NCBI GenBank assembly: GCA_963765265.1
Contig: CAVXVN010000002.1
Location: 62,001 to 126,000, forward strand
Length of the DNA stretch: 64,000 nucleotides
Source of the DNA: Bacillus_BD sp963765265
Lineage (GTDB): Bacteria; Bacillota; Bacilli; Bacillales; Cytobacillaceae
Reading direction: 5' to 3'
Under the pieces are notes generated by a model, which was not told the DNA's origin, did no database searches, and saw nothing but the letters and a program-made list of their open reading frames with translations. The translations under genes and the position numbers were made by a program. Each line of letters begins with the position of its first letter. The first letter of the stretch is position 1. This document shows positions 39,252-48,783 of the stretch, in pieces.

Positions 39252-41147
39252 ATGGATATATTAAAAAAGATTGAGCTATATCGTAAGGAAGAGGAAATGC
39301 TTAAATGGGAAGGAACCTTTAGGGAATATTTAGAAATTATTAAAGAAAAGCCATGGGTGGCTCAGTCAGCACATTCACGTGTATATAATATGATTAAGGA
39401 TTCAGGTGTTGAAGAGGAAAAAGGAGTAAAAAAGTATGAGTTTTTCTCAAATCAACTATTTGGTTTAGAAGAGTCGCTTGAAAGACTTATAGAGGAATAT
39501 TTGCATCCATCGGCAAAAAGGCTAGATGTCCGAAAAAGGATTCTGCTATTAATGGGTCCGGTCAGTGGTGGTAAATCGACTTTGGTGACCATGTTAAAAA
39601 GAGGATTAGAAGCTTACTCATTAACAGATAGAGGAGCTGTTTTCAGCATTAAGGGCTGCCCAATGCATGAAGATCCCCTTCATTTAATTCCTCAACATCT
39701 ACGGAAAGACTTTTTTGATGAATATGGAATCCGAATTGAAGGAAATCTTTCACCTTTAAATGTGATGAGACTTGAAGAAGAATATGGGGGTCGGATTGAG
39801 GATGTACAGGTCGAAAGGGTATTCTTCTCTGAGGATCGAAGAGTTGGGATTGGGACATTCAGTCCATCTGATCCAAAATCTCAGGATATTGCGGATTTAA
39901 CTGGAAGTATTGATTTTTCAACGATTGCCGAGTTTGGTTCTGAATCGGATCCTCGTGCTTATCGTTTTGATGGGGAATTAAATAAAGCCAATCGTGGGAT
40001 GATGGAGTTCCAAGAGATGTTAAAATGTGATGAAAAATTCCTGTGGCATTTGCTTTCACTTACACAGGAAGGGAATTTTAAAGCGGGTAGATTTGCTTTG
40101 ATAAGTGCAGATGAATTGATCGTGGCACATACAAATGAAACAGAATATCGTTCATTCATATCCAATAAAAAGAATGAAGCTCTACATTCAAGGATCATTG
40201 TTATGCCAATTCCGTATAACTTAAAGGTGACAGAAGAAGAGAAAATCTATGAAAAAATGATAAGTGAAAGTGATGTAGCAAATGTGCACATTGCACCGCA
40301 TACATTGAGAGTTGCCGCTATGTTTACTATATTAACGCGATTAAAGGAACCTAAAAAAGGTGACATTGACTTAGTGAAGAAAATGCGTCTTTACGATGGT
40401 GAAAACGTGGAAGGCTTTAATTTAGCAGATGTGAATGAATTGAAAAAAGAGTATGGGGACGAGGGAATGAGCGGGATTGATCCACGTTATGTGATTAATC
40501 GAATCTCTTCTACCATTATTCGAAAAGAAATGACTAGTATTAATGCACTAGATGTACTTAGTTCATTAAAAAAGGGACTTGATCAACATCCATCGATTAC
40601 ACCAGAATTACGTGAGCGTTATTTGAACTTTATTTCAGTTGCCCGTAAAGAATACGATGAAATTGCTAAGAAAGAAGTACAAAAAGCATTTGTCTACTCC
40701 TATGAAGAATCAGCGAAAACATTAATGGATAACTATTTGGACAATGTAGAAGCGTATTGCAATAAAATAAAGCTTCAAGATCCGATTACAGGCGAGGAAA
40801 TCAATCCAGATGAAAAATTAATGCGTTCTATTGAGGAACAAATTGGTATTTCTGAAAATGCTAAAAAGGCATTCCGTGAAGAAATCCTAATTCGAATCTC
40901 TGCGTATGCACGAAAAGGAAAGAGGTTTGATTATAATTCTCATGATCGTCTTCGTGATGCGATTCAAAAGAAATTATTTGCAGACTTAAAGGACGTTGTC
41001 AAAATTACCACATCATCCAAAACACCGGATGAGCAGCAATTGAAGAAAGTGAATGATGTAGTGGCTCGTTTAATTGATGAACATGGTTATAATTCTACCT
41101 CAGCAAATGAATTACTACGATATGTAGGAAGTTTATTAAACCGTTAA
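39252..41147 (+). CDS. prkA: PrkA serine protein kinase / AAA+ protein
   Basis: A 631-residue PrkA, an AAA+ ATPase fused to a kinase-like C-terminal domain and linked to sporulation and stress in Bacillus. The N-terminal PrkA box, the P-loop GPVSGGKST (near residue 99), Walker B and sensor segments (GMMEFQEMLKCDEKF, ALISADELIVAHTNE) and the C-terminal AYARKGKRFDYNSHDRL are typical. The length equals the B. subtilis protein (631). ATG 39252 follows GGGGAGG. PrkA is normally directly followed by yhbH; here a chemoreceptor and a TRAP binding protein lie between them. Confidence 0.95.
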   Translation: MDILKKIELYRKEEEMLKWEGTFREYLEIIKEKPWVAQSAHSRVYNMIKDSGVEEEKGVKKYEFFSNQLFGLEESLERLIEEYLHPSAKRLDVRKRILLLMGPVSGGKSTLVTMLKRGLEAYSLTDRGAVFSIKGCPMHEDPLHLIPQHLRKDFFDEYGIRIEGNLSPLNVMRLEEEYGGRIEDVQVERVFFSEDRRVGIGTFSPSDPKSQDIADLTGSIDFSTIAEFGSESDPRAYRFDGELNKANRGMMEFQEMLKCDEKFLWHLLSLTQEGNFKAGRFALISADELIVAHTNETEYRSFISNKKNEALHSRIIVMPIPYNLKVTEEEKIYEKMISESDVANVHIAPHTLRVAAMFTILTRLKEPKKGDIDLVKKMRLYDGENVEGFNLADVNELKKEYGDEGMSGIDPRYVINRISSTIIRKEMTSINALDVLSSLKKGLDQHPSITPELRERYLNFISVARKEYDEIAKKEVQKAFVYSYEESAKTLMDNYLDNVEAYCNKIKLQDPITGEEINPDEKLMRSIEEQIGISENAKKAFREEILIRISAYARKGKRFDYNSHDRLRDAIQKKLFADLKDVVKITTSSKTPDEQQLKKVNDVVARLIDEHGYNSTSANELLRYVGSLLNR

Positions 41148-41165
41148 AAAGATAGATAGGAATGG

Positions 41166-41202
41166 AAAAAGAGATCACCTAAAAAATGGTGGTCTCTTTT
41201 TT
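41166..41202 (+). terminator. Terminator of prkA
   Basis: AAAAAGAGATCACC pairs with GGTGGTCTCTTTTT; this separates prkA from the downstream cassette. Confidence 0.88.
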
Positions 41203-41265
41203 ATGTTGGAGAAATATTTTATTCAATTGTAAGATTAGTCACACTTAATAAAATAGTTCCTATGT

Positions 41266-41314
41266 TATAATGTTGTTACTTATATAGGTCTTTAGAATTA
41301 TGTAAGCGTTTTCA
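41266..41314 (+). promoter_or_regulatory. -10 element and perfect cre site before the chemoreceptor
   Basis: TATAAT at 41266-41271 is a likely sigma-A -10, though its -35 is weak. TGTAAGCGTTTTCA at 41301-41314 matches the CcpA cre consensus TGWAANCGNTNWCA at every position. It lies about 30 bases downstream of the -10, a position suited to a transcription roadblock. The remaining bases of this 325-bp gap (41203-41472) show no other feature. Confidence 0.65.
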
Positions 41315-41472
41315 ATCAATTGTATAGAAAATAATTCAATCATGTAAGATTGATGAGATTCCTTAATGTGAGAAGCACGATAAACGAGCAATAGGTCATT
41401 AGGGATTTTCTTTTTGGGGAAAATTACACTAAAACAAAATTTGGAAGTTATTTTTAAAAGGGGGCATCTAGA

Positions 41473-43164
41473 GTGAAAATATCAATTGGTAAAAAACTGT
41501 TAGGTGGATTTTTATTTATTCTAATTTTATTAGCAATTGGCAGTGGAGTTTCAAATAATCGCATTAGTCATATCGATAAAACCTACCAGGGGCTTATCAC
41601 AGGAAATGTTGAGAAAGCGATGATGGCTAAGGACTTGGATATATATTATATCAATCAATCTAATTCCATAAAAAATTACTTATTAACGGGTAATGATCAA
41701 TTTTTAGTTCAATATGAAACGAATGCTGATGAAGCGACTAAGACCATTAATAGGATGGAGGATACATATAAAAGAGCAGAAGACAAAGAAATCATCAAAC
41801 AACTGTCAGCATTGCAAGTGAGATACTCTGAAATAATCAAAAAAGAAATAGCCTTTAAAAATGTAGGGGATGAAATAGGATATACGAACTTGATGAATAC
41901 GACTGAAAAAACGATTTCAACCGTTTTTCAAAAAAAAATAACAGATTTAAATAGAGGACAAGAAACACTAGTATCTGTGGGATTAAAAGAAACGACAAAA
42001 GATGTAGGGAGCACAAAATCAATTGTACTTTATTTAGGGATTTTTAGTTTTATCATCGGTATATTTCTAGCTTACTACATTAGTCGATCCATTTCTAATC
42101 CGATTAAGCTAGCGGCTGAAGCTGTTCAGGAAGTATCTCAAGGAAACTTACATATAGATCATTTAAAGGTGAAGCATCATGATGAAGTAGGAGATCTTAT
42201 TAAAGGTATTAATCGTATGAATCAAGATTTGCGAGAAGTTGTAGGGAGGATCCATGAGTCTTCATCTAGCGTTGCCTCAAGTAGTGAGGAGCTCGCAGCA
42301 AGTGCAGAGCAAAGTATGTCAGCTTCAGAACAAGTATCCAGGATTACTCAGGTTAGTGCAGAAGGAATTGAACAACAACTGTTACAATACGAAGAACTTT
42401 GTAGTTCAATTAGTGAGATGAATGATGGCATACATCAAATTACTGAAAATAGTGAAGAAATGCTCCAGATCACGGAAAAAACGAGCGTGTTAACTCGTGA
42501 GGGAGGAGAAATTATTGATCTTGTTGTTGGACAAATGAATCAAATTAACCAATCTGTTACAAAAGCAAGCACTTCTATTATTTCATTAAGAGAACGTTCA
42601 AATGAAATTAGCCAAATTATTGAAATCATTACTGGAGTTGCAGAGCAAACCAATTTATTAGCTTTAAATGCTGCCATTGAAGCCGCTAGAGCAGGAGAAC
42701 ATGGAAAAGGATTTTCGGTTGTAGCGGAAGAAGTAAGGAAATTGGCAGAGGAATCGAAGAAATCAGCTAATCAAATTACGGTCATGATCAATCATATTCA
42801 GAAAGAAGCAAATCAATCTGTACAAATGATGAGTGAGGAAACAACTCTAGTTGAGCATGGATTAAAAGAAACAGAAAATGCACATGAAACATTCGCATTA
42901 ATTTCACAAGCAATGAATGAAGTCACTGATAAAGTAGTGGAAGTATCTTCTTCTGTTCAACAGTTGATGGCAGTGAGCAAACAAATCTTAGAATCAGTAG
43001 ATTTCGCAAAAAGGGTTGCCGAAAAAAGTGTTCTAAGTAGCCAAGAAAGTGCTGCCGCAACACAGGAGCAATTTGCAGCAATGGAAGAAGTGGCAGCATC
43101 TGCACAGTTCCTATCTCAAATGGCAGAAGACCTTCAATCTATTATTTCTAAATTTAAACTATAA
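41473..43164 (+). CDS. Methyl-accepting chemotaxis protein
   Basis: A 563-residue transmembrane chemoreceptor. A short cytoplasmic start and TM1 (about 8-28) lead to an extracytoplasmic four-helix-bundle sensor (about 30-185), TM2 (about 186-207), a HAMP domain (SRSISNPIKLAAEAV onward) and a long cytoplasmic signalling hairpin. The kinase-binding tip EQTNLLALNAAIEAARAGE is perfectly conserved. Gln/Glu-rich methylation regions flank it. The GTG start at 41473 follows AAAAGGGGG. The next gene, a TRAP-type binding protein, starts 31 bases after the stop, so the two are probably co-transcribed. A ligand presented by that binding protein is an attractive but unproven idea. Confidence 0.93.
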   Translation: MKISIGKKLLGGFLFILILLAIGSGVSNNRISHIDKTYQGLITGNVEKAMMAKDLDIYYINQSNSIKNYLLTGNDQFLVQYETNADEATKTINRMEDTYKRAEDKEIIKQLSALQVRYSEIIKKEIAFKNVGDEIGYTNLMNTTEKTISTVFQKKITDLNRGQETLVSVGLKETTKDVGSTKSIVLYLGIFSFIIGIFLAYYISRSISNPIKLAAEAVQEVSQGNLHIDHLKVKHHDEVGDLIKGINRMNQDLREVVGRIHESSSSVASSSEELAASAEQSMSASEQVSRITQVSAEGIEQQLLQYEELCSSISEMNDGIHQITENSEEMLQITEKTSVLTREGGEIIDLVVGQMNQINQSVTKASTSIISLRERSNEISQIIEIITGVAEQTNLLALNAAIEAARAGEHGKGFSVVAEEVRKLAEESKKSANQITVMINHIQKEANQSVQMMSEETTLVEHGLKETENAHETFALISQAMNEVTDKVVEVSSSVQQLMAVSKQILESVDFAKRVAEKSVLSSQESAAATQEQFAAMEEVAASAQFLSQMAEDLQSIISKFKL

Positions 43165-43195
43165 TCTTTTCTTTATAAGGAGGGAGTCACCATCC

Positions 43196-44188
43196 ATGAA
43201 AAAATATATACTTCTTGTTGTTGATATTGAGCTTGATTTTTAGCAGGCTGTTCTAAACCTACTACGAGAGAACAAAGTGGTAGCGACGAAAAAACATATG
43301 TGATAAAAGCTGGGCATGCAGCATCAAAGGAACATTTTGCGCAAAAATCATTTGAAAAATTTAAAGAGATTGTTGAAACAAATAGTAAGGGGAAAATTAA
43401 GGTCGAAATTTATCCAGAGGGCGAACTTGGTGGAGAAAGAGAAATGGTTGAGCAAGTGTTATTAGGTGATTTAACTATGATGGCGCCAGCATCTGCACCA
43501 TTAGATGCAGCTACAAAGAGCATGGCAGTTTGGGATCTTCCTTATTTATTTAAAGATCGAGAAACGGCTCATAAAGTGTTGGATGGTGAAGTTGGACAAG
43601 AAATTCTAGACTCTCTTTCTGATGTAGGTTTAAAAGGGCTTGTGTATTGGGAAAATGGTTTCCGCCACCTAACGAATAGTAAAAAACCTGTTACAAGTAT
43701 TAAACGATATGAAGGGCATGAATATGCGGACGTTAGAAAATTCCATGCAAATAAAAGCATGGTCTGCAACAGGGGCAAATACTACACCAATTGCCTTTAC
43801 TGAATTATATAAAGCTCTGCAGTCGAAAACAGTTGACGCTCAGGAAACTCCACTTTCACTGATGTATGCATCAAAATTTTATGAAGTACAGACCTATTTA
43901 ACATTAACGGGACATACCTATTCACCATGGCCAGTAGTCATCAATAAAAAGTTTTATGATGGGCTTCCAGAGAATTTACAGCAAGTGGTTATGGATGCAG
44001 CGGTTGAAACACGTGAGTATAATAGAGAATTATCTAGAGCAGACGAAGAAAAGTCACTGACTCTTCTGAAAGAAAATGGAATGGAAGTGATCGAATTGTC
44101 TGATCAACAGAAACAAGAATTTAAAGAGGCAATGAGTGGAATTTATACGGATGTAAAAGAAGATGTTGGTGCTGACATTCTTCGATAA
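43196..44188 (+). CDS. TRAP-type substrate-binding lipoprotein, DctP family (frame broken)
   Basis: Periplasmic-type binding protein of TRAP transporters for C4-dicarboxylates or related acids, here a lipoprotein. The mature part contains YVIKAGHAASKEHFAQKSF, YPEGELGGEREM, WDLPYLFKDRETAHK and VDAQETPLSLM, all DctP hallmarks. As read, the frame is lost three times: near 43223, in the T-run 43237-43241, and at 43705. Removing one base at each gives a standard lipoprotein signal peptide ending LILAGC and a continuous protein of about 329 residues. ATG 43196 follows AAGGAGGG. No DctQ/DctM membrane subunits are adjacent, so it is an orphan or serves the chemoreceptor encoded just upstream. Confidence 0.82.
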
Positions 44189-44235
44189 ATTAATGTCGGA
44201 AGTCTCTAAGTAAAATTAAGTTCATATTATTTTAA

Positions 44236-44261
44236 AAACTCGGTATATACCGAGTTTTTTT
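44236..44261 (+). terminator. Terminator of the mcp-dctP cassette
   Basis: AAAACTCGGTA / TACCGAGTTTT with a T-rich tail. The bases from 44262 to 44477 hold no recognisable feature beyond the yhbH ribosome-binding site. Confidence 0.85.
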
Positions 44262-44477
44262 CGATTAGATTTCCTTAAGTTTTACATAAAAATCATGTGG
44301 GCTTGTCAGTTTTTTAATAGGCAAATGATCTATTATTCAAATTATTTGTAAATTATTTTGTCTTATTGCATATGATAGAGTAATCCAGATTTTTAAGTGA
44401 TTTTGACACTTTGTGATATTGTATGTTTGCAAGGAAAAAGTGTGCAAAAGAAATGATTTATTTAAGGAGGGGTTGAA

Positions 44478-45647
44478 ATGAGCGATAATAATAACCATCA
44501 ATTTGTGATTTCTAAAGAAGATTGGTCCCTCCATCGTAAAGGCCACGATGACCAACAGCGGCACCAAGAAAAAGTTCAAGAAGCGATTCGTAATAATCTC
44601 CCCGATTTAATAACTGAAGAGAGTATTATCATGTCTAACGGTCGAGAAGTGGTAAAAATTCCGATTCGTTCTCTTGATGAGTATAAGATTCGTTATAACT
44701 ATGATAAGAACAAACATGTGGGCCAAGGCGACGGAGAAAGTAAGGTAGGTGATGTGGTTGCCCGTGATGGTTCGGAAGGACAAAAGGGTCCAGGAAAAGG
44801 TCAAGGTGCAGGAGATCAACCTGGAGAGGATTATTTTGAGGCCGAGGTTTCTTTAATGGAATTGGAAGAAGCTTTGTTTAAGCAACTAGAACTACCAAAT
44901 TTAAAACGCAAAGAGAAGCAGGAACATCTTGTAGAGGACATTGAATTCAATGATATTAGAAAAACAGGATTAATGGGAAATATTGATAAGAAGAGAACGA
45001 TGATGACGGCATTTAAACGGAATGCTATGAAGGGCACTCCAAAATTTCATCCCATTTATCAGGAAGATTTGAAGTTTAAGACGTGGAATGAGATCGTGAA
45101 ACCAGATTCGAAAGCGGTTGTTCTGGCTATGATGGATACGAGTGGATCAATGGGGATTTGGGAAAAATATATGGCACGGAGTTTTTTCTTCTGGATGACT
45201 AGGTTTTTAAGATCTAAATACGAAACAGTAGAAATTGAATTTATTGCACATCATACAGAAGCGAAAGTTGTTACGGAAGAAGACTTCTTTTCAAAAGGCG
45301 AAAGCGGAGGAACGATTTGTTCATCTGCCTATCGAAAAGCTCTAGAGCTTATTGAGAAAAAATATCATCCAGATCAATTTAATATCTATCCGTTTCATTT
45401 TTCCGATGGGGATAACTTAACCTCAGACAATGCTCGTTGTGTCAAACTTGTAGAGGAATTGATGAAAGTTTCGAACTTATTCGGGTACGGGGAAGTAAAT
45501 CAATACAATCGCCATAGTACTTTAATGTCCGCATATAAAAACATCAAAAATGAAGATTTCAAATATTATATCCTCAAACAGAAAGTAGACGTATTCCACG
45601 CAATGAAGAGTTTCTTTAAGCAGGAAGAGAATAAGCAATATGCATAA
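44478..45647 (+). CDS. yhbH: Sporulation protein YhbH (DUF444)
   Basis: A 389-residue DUF444 protein functionally paired with PrkA in spore formation and stress. A von Willebrand A-type domain with the metal-binding DTSGSMG (about 219-225) is followed by SGGTICSSAY and FHFSDGDNL, completing the MIDAS-like site. The N-terminal half is charged, with the glycine-rich GQKGPGKGQGAG linker typical of the family. ATG 44478 follows AAGGAGGGG. Normally it is adjacent to prkA; here 3.3 kb separates them. Confidence 0.93.
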   Translation: MSDNNNHQFVISKEDWSLHRKGHDDQQRHQEKVQEAIRNNLPDLITEESIIMSNGREVVKIPIRSLDEYKIRYNYDKNKHVGQGDGESKVGDVVARDGSEGQKGPGKGQGAGDQPGEDYFEAEVSLMELEEALFKQLELPNLKRKEKQEHLVEDIEFNDIRKTGLMGNIDKKRTMMTAFKRNAMKGTPKFHPIYQEDLKFKTWNEIVKPDSKAVVLAMMDTSGSMGIWEKYMARSFFFWMTRFLRSKYETVEIEFIAHHTEAKVVTEEDFFSKGESGGTICSSAYRKALELIEKKYHPDQFNIYPFHFSDGDNLTSDNARCVKLVEELMKVSNLFGYGEVNQYNRHSTLMSAYKNIKNEDFKYYILKQKVDVFHAMKSFFKQEENKQYA

Positions 45648-45679
45648 AAAAACGGTAGGTGTAGACCTACCGTTTTTTC
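45647..45679. terminator. Bidirectional terminator between yhbH and lactonase
   Basis: AAAAAACGGTAGGT / ACCTACCGTTTTTT, perfect 14-bp arms, serving the two convergent genes. Confidence 0.93.
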
Positions 45680-45680
45680 A

Positions 45681-46729
45681 TTAATTTAGAAATTTAATGC
45701 AGACAGGATGTGGAACCGGAATATCATTTTGTATAAGTGTAAGTTTTCCGGTTTCAGCATTTCTTCTATAAACAACCAGATTACTTGATTCTTGATTCGA
45801 ACCGATCAGGAAGGTTTCAGTTGGATCTAAAGAAAAATCGCGTGGCCAATCTCCCTCTGATGAAGTATGCTCCACGAACGTCAGCTTATGTTAGTGTCTT
45901 GTTCCACACGAAATACAGCAATACTGTTATGTCCACGATTTCCAGCATAAACAAAGCGACCATCAGATGTGATATGGATTGCACTACATTGATTGTTGTC
46001 AGTAGAATGAGTGGGAATAGTAGAAATGGATTGAACTTGTGTAAACGTACCATTTTCCTCATCATATTTTACAACAATGACTTCTGAACTCAATTCGGTC
46101 AATAAATATGCATATTGACCGTTCGGATGAAAGACTAAATGTCTAGGACCGCTACCTGGATTTAAATTCAATTGGCTTACTTTTATCAATTGATCATTTA
46201 TTAGTTTGTATGTTAGCAATTGATCAATTCCAAGATCAACTACCGCAATAAATTTTTCATCTGGAGTGAAAGCGGCAAAATGTGTATGTGGTTTCTGTCC
46301 TTCCGTTATCCCTTTATGCTCAATAATCGAATGTTCCCCATTAATTGAGCTGTTCTCTTTGTTTAAAGTGTAGGCTTCTACCAACCCTTTATGATAATTT
46401 CCAGATAGTAAATAACGATTTTTACGATCAACACTAACGTGACATGGTGGAGATCCTTCTGCAGTTTGCTTATTGATTAATTGAAGCTCTCCATTTGAGT
46501 TGTTAAGAGCAAAAGCTGCAACACCACCGCTAGAACCTTCTTGTACAACGGAATATAAGAATTGATTATGGGTGCTGATGGCTAAATAGGTAGGATTGTC
46601 GAGAGTTGCTGCAACCTTAATATCTTCTATTTTTCCAGTATCCGCATGAAAGGTAAAGGAGTATATACCTTGACTGTCTCCTTTTGTATAGGTACCAATA
46701 AACCCAGTAAACTTTTGTTCACTTGTCAT
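45681..46729 (-). CDS. Lactonase family protein (Pgl/YkgB type; frame broken)
   Basis: A seven-bladed beta-propeller of the lactonase family, related to 6-phosphogluconolactonase of the pentose phosphate pathway. Repeats such as TYLAISTHNQFLYSV, PPCHVSVDRKNRYLLSGNYHKG, GPRHLVFHPNGQYAYLL and DGRFVYAGNRGHNSI are typical; the last blade, SSEGDWPRDFSLDP then NLVVYRRN, is in another frame. The break lies near 45881-45889 and closes neatly (DTNKLTFVEHT) if two extra bases are removed; one missing base would also restore the frame. ATG 46729 follows GGAGG. The intact protein would have about 348 residues, the usual length. Confidence 0.85.
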
Positions 46730-46966
46730 TGCTATTCAACCTCCTTGATGTAATCCAATTAACATTTCCAGTGCAGATAAAATTTTATCATACAACTCAT
46801 TTAATAACGAATATAGCCTATTAGAAAAAGAGGATACATAAAAGATGAAAATTAAATGGAATAAGTAGAGGAAAGGCTGTATATGTTTAATAACGTCCCA
46901 GCTTTTTGTTTTAGTAAAAGGATGCTTCAGGAAAAGAGTTGAAAAAAATTTCAGGGGTAGGATCAA

Positions 46967-47578
46967 ATGGTGAAAAAGATATTCTTTTATTTATTCGGAA
47001 TTTTCATTGCTTGTATGGGAGTTACGTTTATTTTAAAATCAAATGCGGGGGCAGGTCCCCAAGATATTGTTTTATTAGTATTAACTGAAAAAACAGGGTT
47101 TACGTTTGGTACATGGGTGATCATTTCTCAAGGTTTTTTCTTGTTATTTAATTCGTTCCTACTAAAAAAAAGACCTGAATTCGAGTCCGTTATTACGATG
47201 ATGATTTGGGGGATCATCATGGACTTTTGGATGGAAATCATCTTTGCAAATTTACAACTCTGGTTAGATTCCCCATTATTAAGGTGGGCTTGTTTTCTAC
47301 TTGGTGTTTTGTTGATTGGGATTGGTGTAGGAATTTATTTAACACCTAATTTACCAAGGATGCCATATGATGGCATGATGGTCGCATTGTGTGAAAAATT
47401 TCAAATGAGTTTAATGATGTCTCGTACAATTTTAGAAATATCTTTTATTATTATAGGGGTTATCATTGGAGGGAAAATAGGGGTTGGTTCCATCGTTTTA
47501 GTTCTTTGTATTGGAACCATTATTCAATTTTTTAATAAGCTTTCGGTCAAAATTTATAACGATCCTCTTCTTTTATAA
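46967..47578 (+). CDS. YczE/YyaS/YitT family membrane protein
   Basis: A 203-residue integral membrane protein with five to six helices. It carries the family signature near the N-terminus (LKSNAGAGPQDIVLL) and LPRMPYDGMMVALCEKFQM in the middle. This is the YczE/YyaS/YitT type of unknown activity; YczE is linked to lipopeptide production in B. subtilis and YitT-like proteins are also uncharacterised. ATG 46967 follows AGGGGTAGG. Flanked by the divergent lactonase gene and a shared terminator on the other side. Confidence 0.8.
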   Translation: MVKKIFFYLFGIFIACMGVTFILKSNAGAGPQDIVLLVLTEKTGFTFGTWVIISQGFFLLFNSFLLKKRPEFESVITMMIWGIIMDFWMEIIFANLQLWLDSPLLRWACFLLGVLLIGIGVGIYLTPNLPRMPYDGMMVALCEKFQMSLMMSRTILEISFIIIGVIIGGKIGVGSIVLVLCIGTIIQFFNKLSVKIYNDPLLL

Positions 47579-47591
47579 ACATTTATATATA

Positions 47592-47631
47592 AAAAAATCA
47601 ACAGGTGTCATATAGCACCTGTTGATTTTTT
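47592..47631. terminator. Bidirectional terminator
   Basis: AAAAATCAACAGGTG / CACCTGTTGATTTTT between convergent genes; the minus-strand gene's stop lies at its edge. Confidence 0.92.
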
Positions 47632-48685
47632 ATGCAAAACTATATTGATTGACTTGTGTAACCTTATCGTATTCTTGACAGAGATTATCGATGATCGTCT
47701 GAACAGGTAGAATTTCTTTAATTTCTCCGACTCTTGATCCTGCAAAAACGAGTCCATTTTCAATGTCGCCATCTACTACTTTGAGTAAAGAATCCATTGT
47801 ACAAAAACGGTAAGAACAATTCTTGAGACAATCTAAACATTTTTCTATTTTAACATTGTCTGGACGTGAGATTAAATCACTAAATTTATTTTTAATAACC
47901 CTGCCATGTAGGCCAACAGTTGTTTTGACGAGAAGGGTGTCTTCTTTACGGGCATCCACATATCTTTGTTTAAAGTTTAATGGTGCATCACATTCTTCAC
48001 TTGCGACAAATCTTGTACCCATTTGAACCCCAGATGCGCCCATTTCAAAGGCTTTTGCGATATCGGCACCTGTTAAAATTCCGCCTGCTGCAATCACAGG
48101 GATTGAAACAGCTTCAATTACTTCTGGCAGAATGTCAAATACAGGTCTGTCCGTTCCAAGATGTCCACCTGCATCAAATCCTTCAACGACAACAGCAGAA
48201 GCGCCAAGTCTTTCGGAAATACGCGCAAGTTTCCCAGAGGAGACGATCGAGAGAACCGGAATATTAGCCTTTTTTCCCCATGCATACATATCACGTGAGA
48301 TACCTGCACCTGAAATAATAAAATCAACCTTTTCTTCTAGAGCAACTTTCATTTTTTCAGCAAAGTCATTCATAGCAAATAACATATTTACACCGATATA
48401 ACCTGCATGATTTGTAACTTGTTCTTTTGCTTTACGAATATGGTAACGCATTTCATCTATAGAAATTCCAGTTCCGGAAATGATGCCAATTCCACCAGCA
48501 TTAGCTACAGCAGAAGCTAGTCCGCTAAGTGAAATTCCAACACCCATTCCTCCCTGTATAATAGGAACTTTTGGAGCCATATGGCCAATTTTTAATTGTG
48601 GAAAGTTCAATCGAATACCCCATTTCTTTTCATCATGTGAATACTTTTTTATTATATCAGCAAAATTTTTTTTGAGTAGTGACAT
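47630..48685 (-). CDS. Nitronate monooxygenase / FabK-like flavoenzyme
   Basis: A 351-residue FMN-dependent TIM-barrel enzyme of the 2-nitropropane dioxygenase family. The N-terminal PIIQGGMGVGISLSGLA, FDAGGHLG (phosphate-binding and candidate catalytic His), and PVIAAGGILTGADIAKAFEMG are hallmark blocks. The C-terminal cysteine-rich CLDCLKNCSYRFC is found in a clostridia/bacilli subgroup. Nitronate oxidation and enoyl-ACP reductase (FabK) activities cannot be separated by eye. The ATG at 48685 has no good ribosome-binding site; the N-terminal 30 residues are less certain than the rest. Confidence 0.82.
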   Translation of the reverse strand: MSLLKKNFADIIKKYSHDEKKWGIRLNFPQLKIGHMAPKVPIIQGGMGVGISLSGLASAVANAGGIGIISGTGISIDEMRYHIRKAKEQVTNHAGYIGVNMLFAMNDFAEKMKVALEEKVDFIISGAGISRDMYAWGKKANIPVLSIVSSGKLARISERLGASAVVVEGFDAGGHLGTDRPVFDILPEVIEAVSIPVIAAGGILTGADIAKAFEMGASGVQMGTRFVASEECDAPLNFKQRYVDARKEDTLLVKTTVGLHGRVIKNKFSDLISRPDNVKIEKCLDCLKNCSYRFCTMDSLLKVVDGDIENGLVFAGSRVGEIKEILPVQTIIDNLCQEYDKVTQVNQYSFA

Positions 48686-48735
48686 TTATACATGGTATTA
48701 ATAGTTAGTTTTAAATATAATAATATTTTATTCGA

Positions 48736-48763
48736 AAAAACCAGCCTCCAATGGCTGGTTTTT
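48736..48763 (-). terminator. Terminator of the CotF-like gene
   Basis: AAAAACCAGCC / GGCTGGTTTTT with 6-base loop. Confidence 0.88.
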
Positions 48764-48783
48764 GTTTCCATTTCTAGGTTTTA

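Noticed and set aside
46736..46966. Minus-strand frame upstream of the lactonase
   Set aside because: It covers the divergent promoter region, has no ribosome-binding site and no recognisable features.
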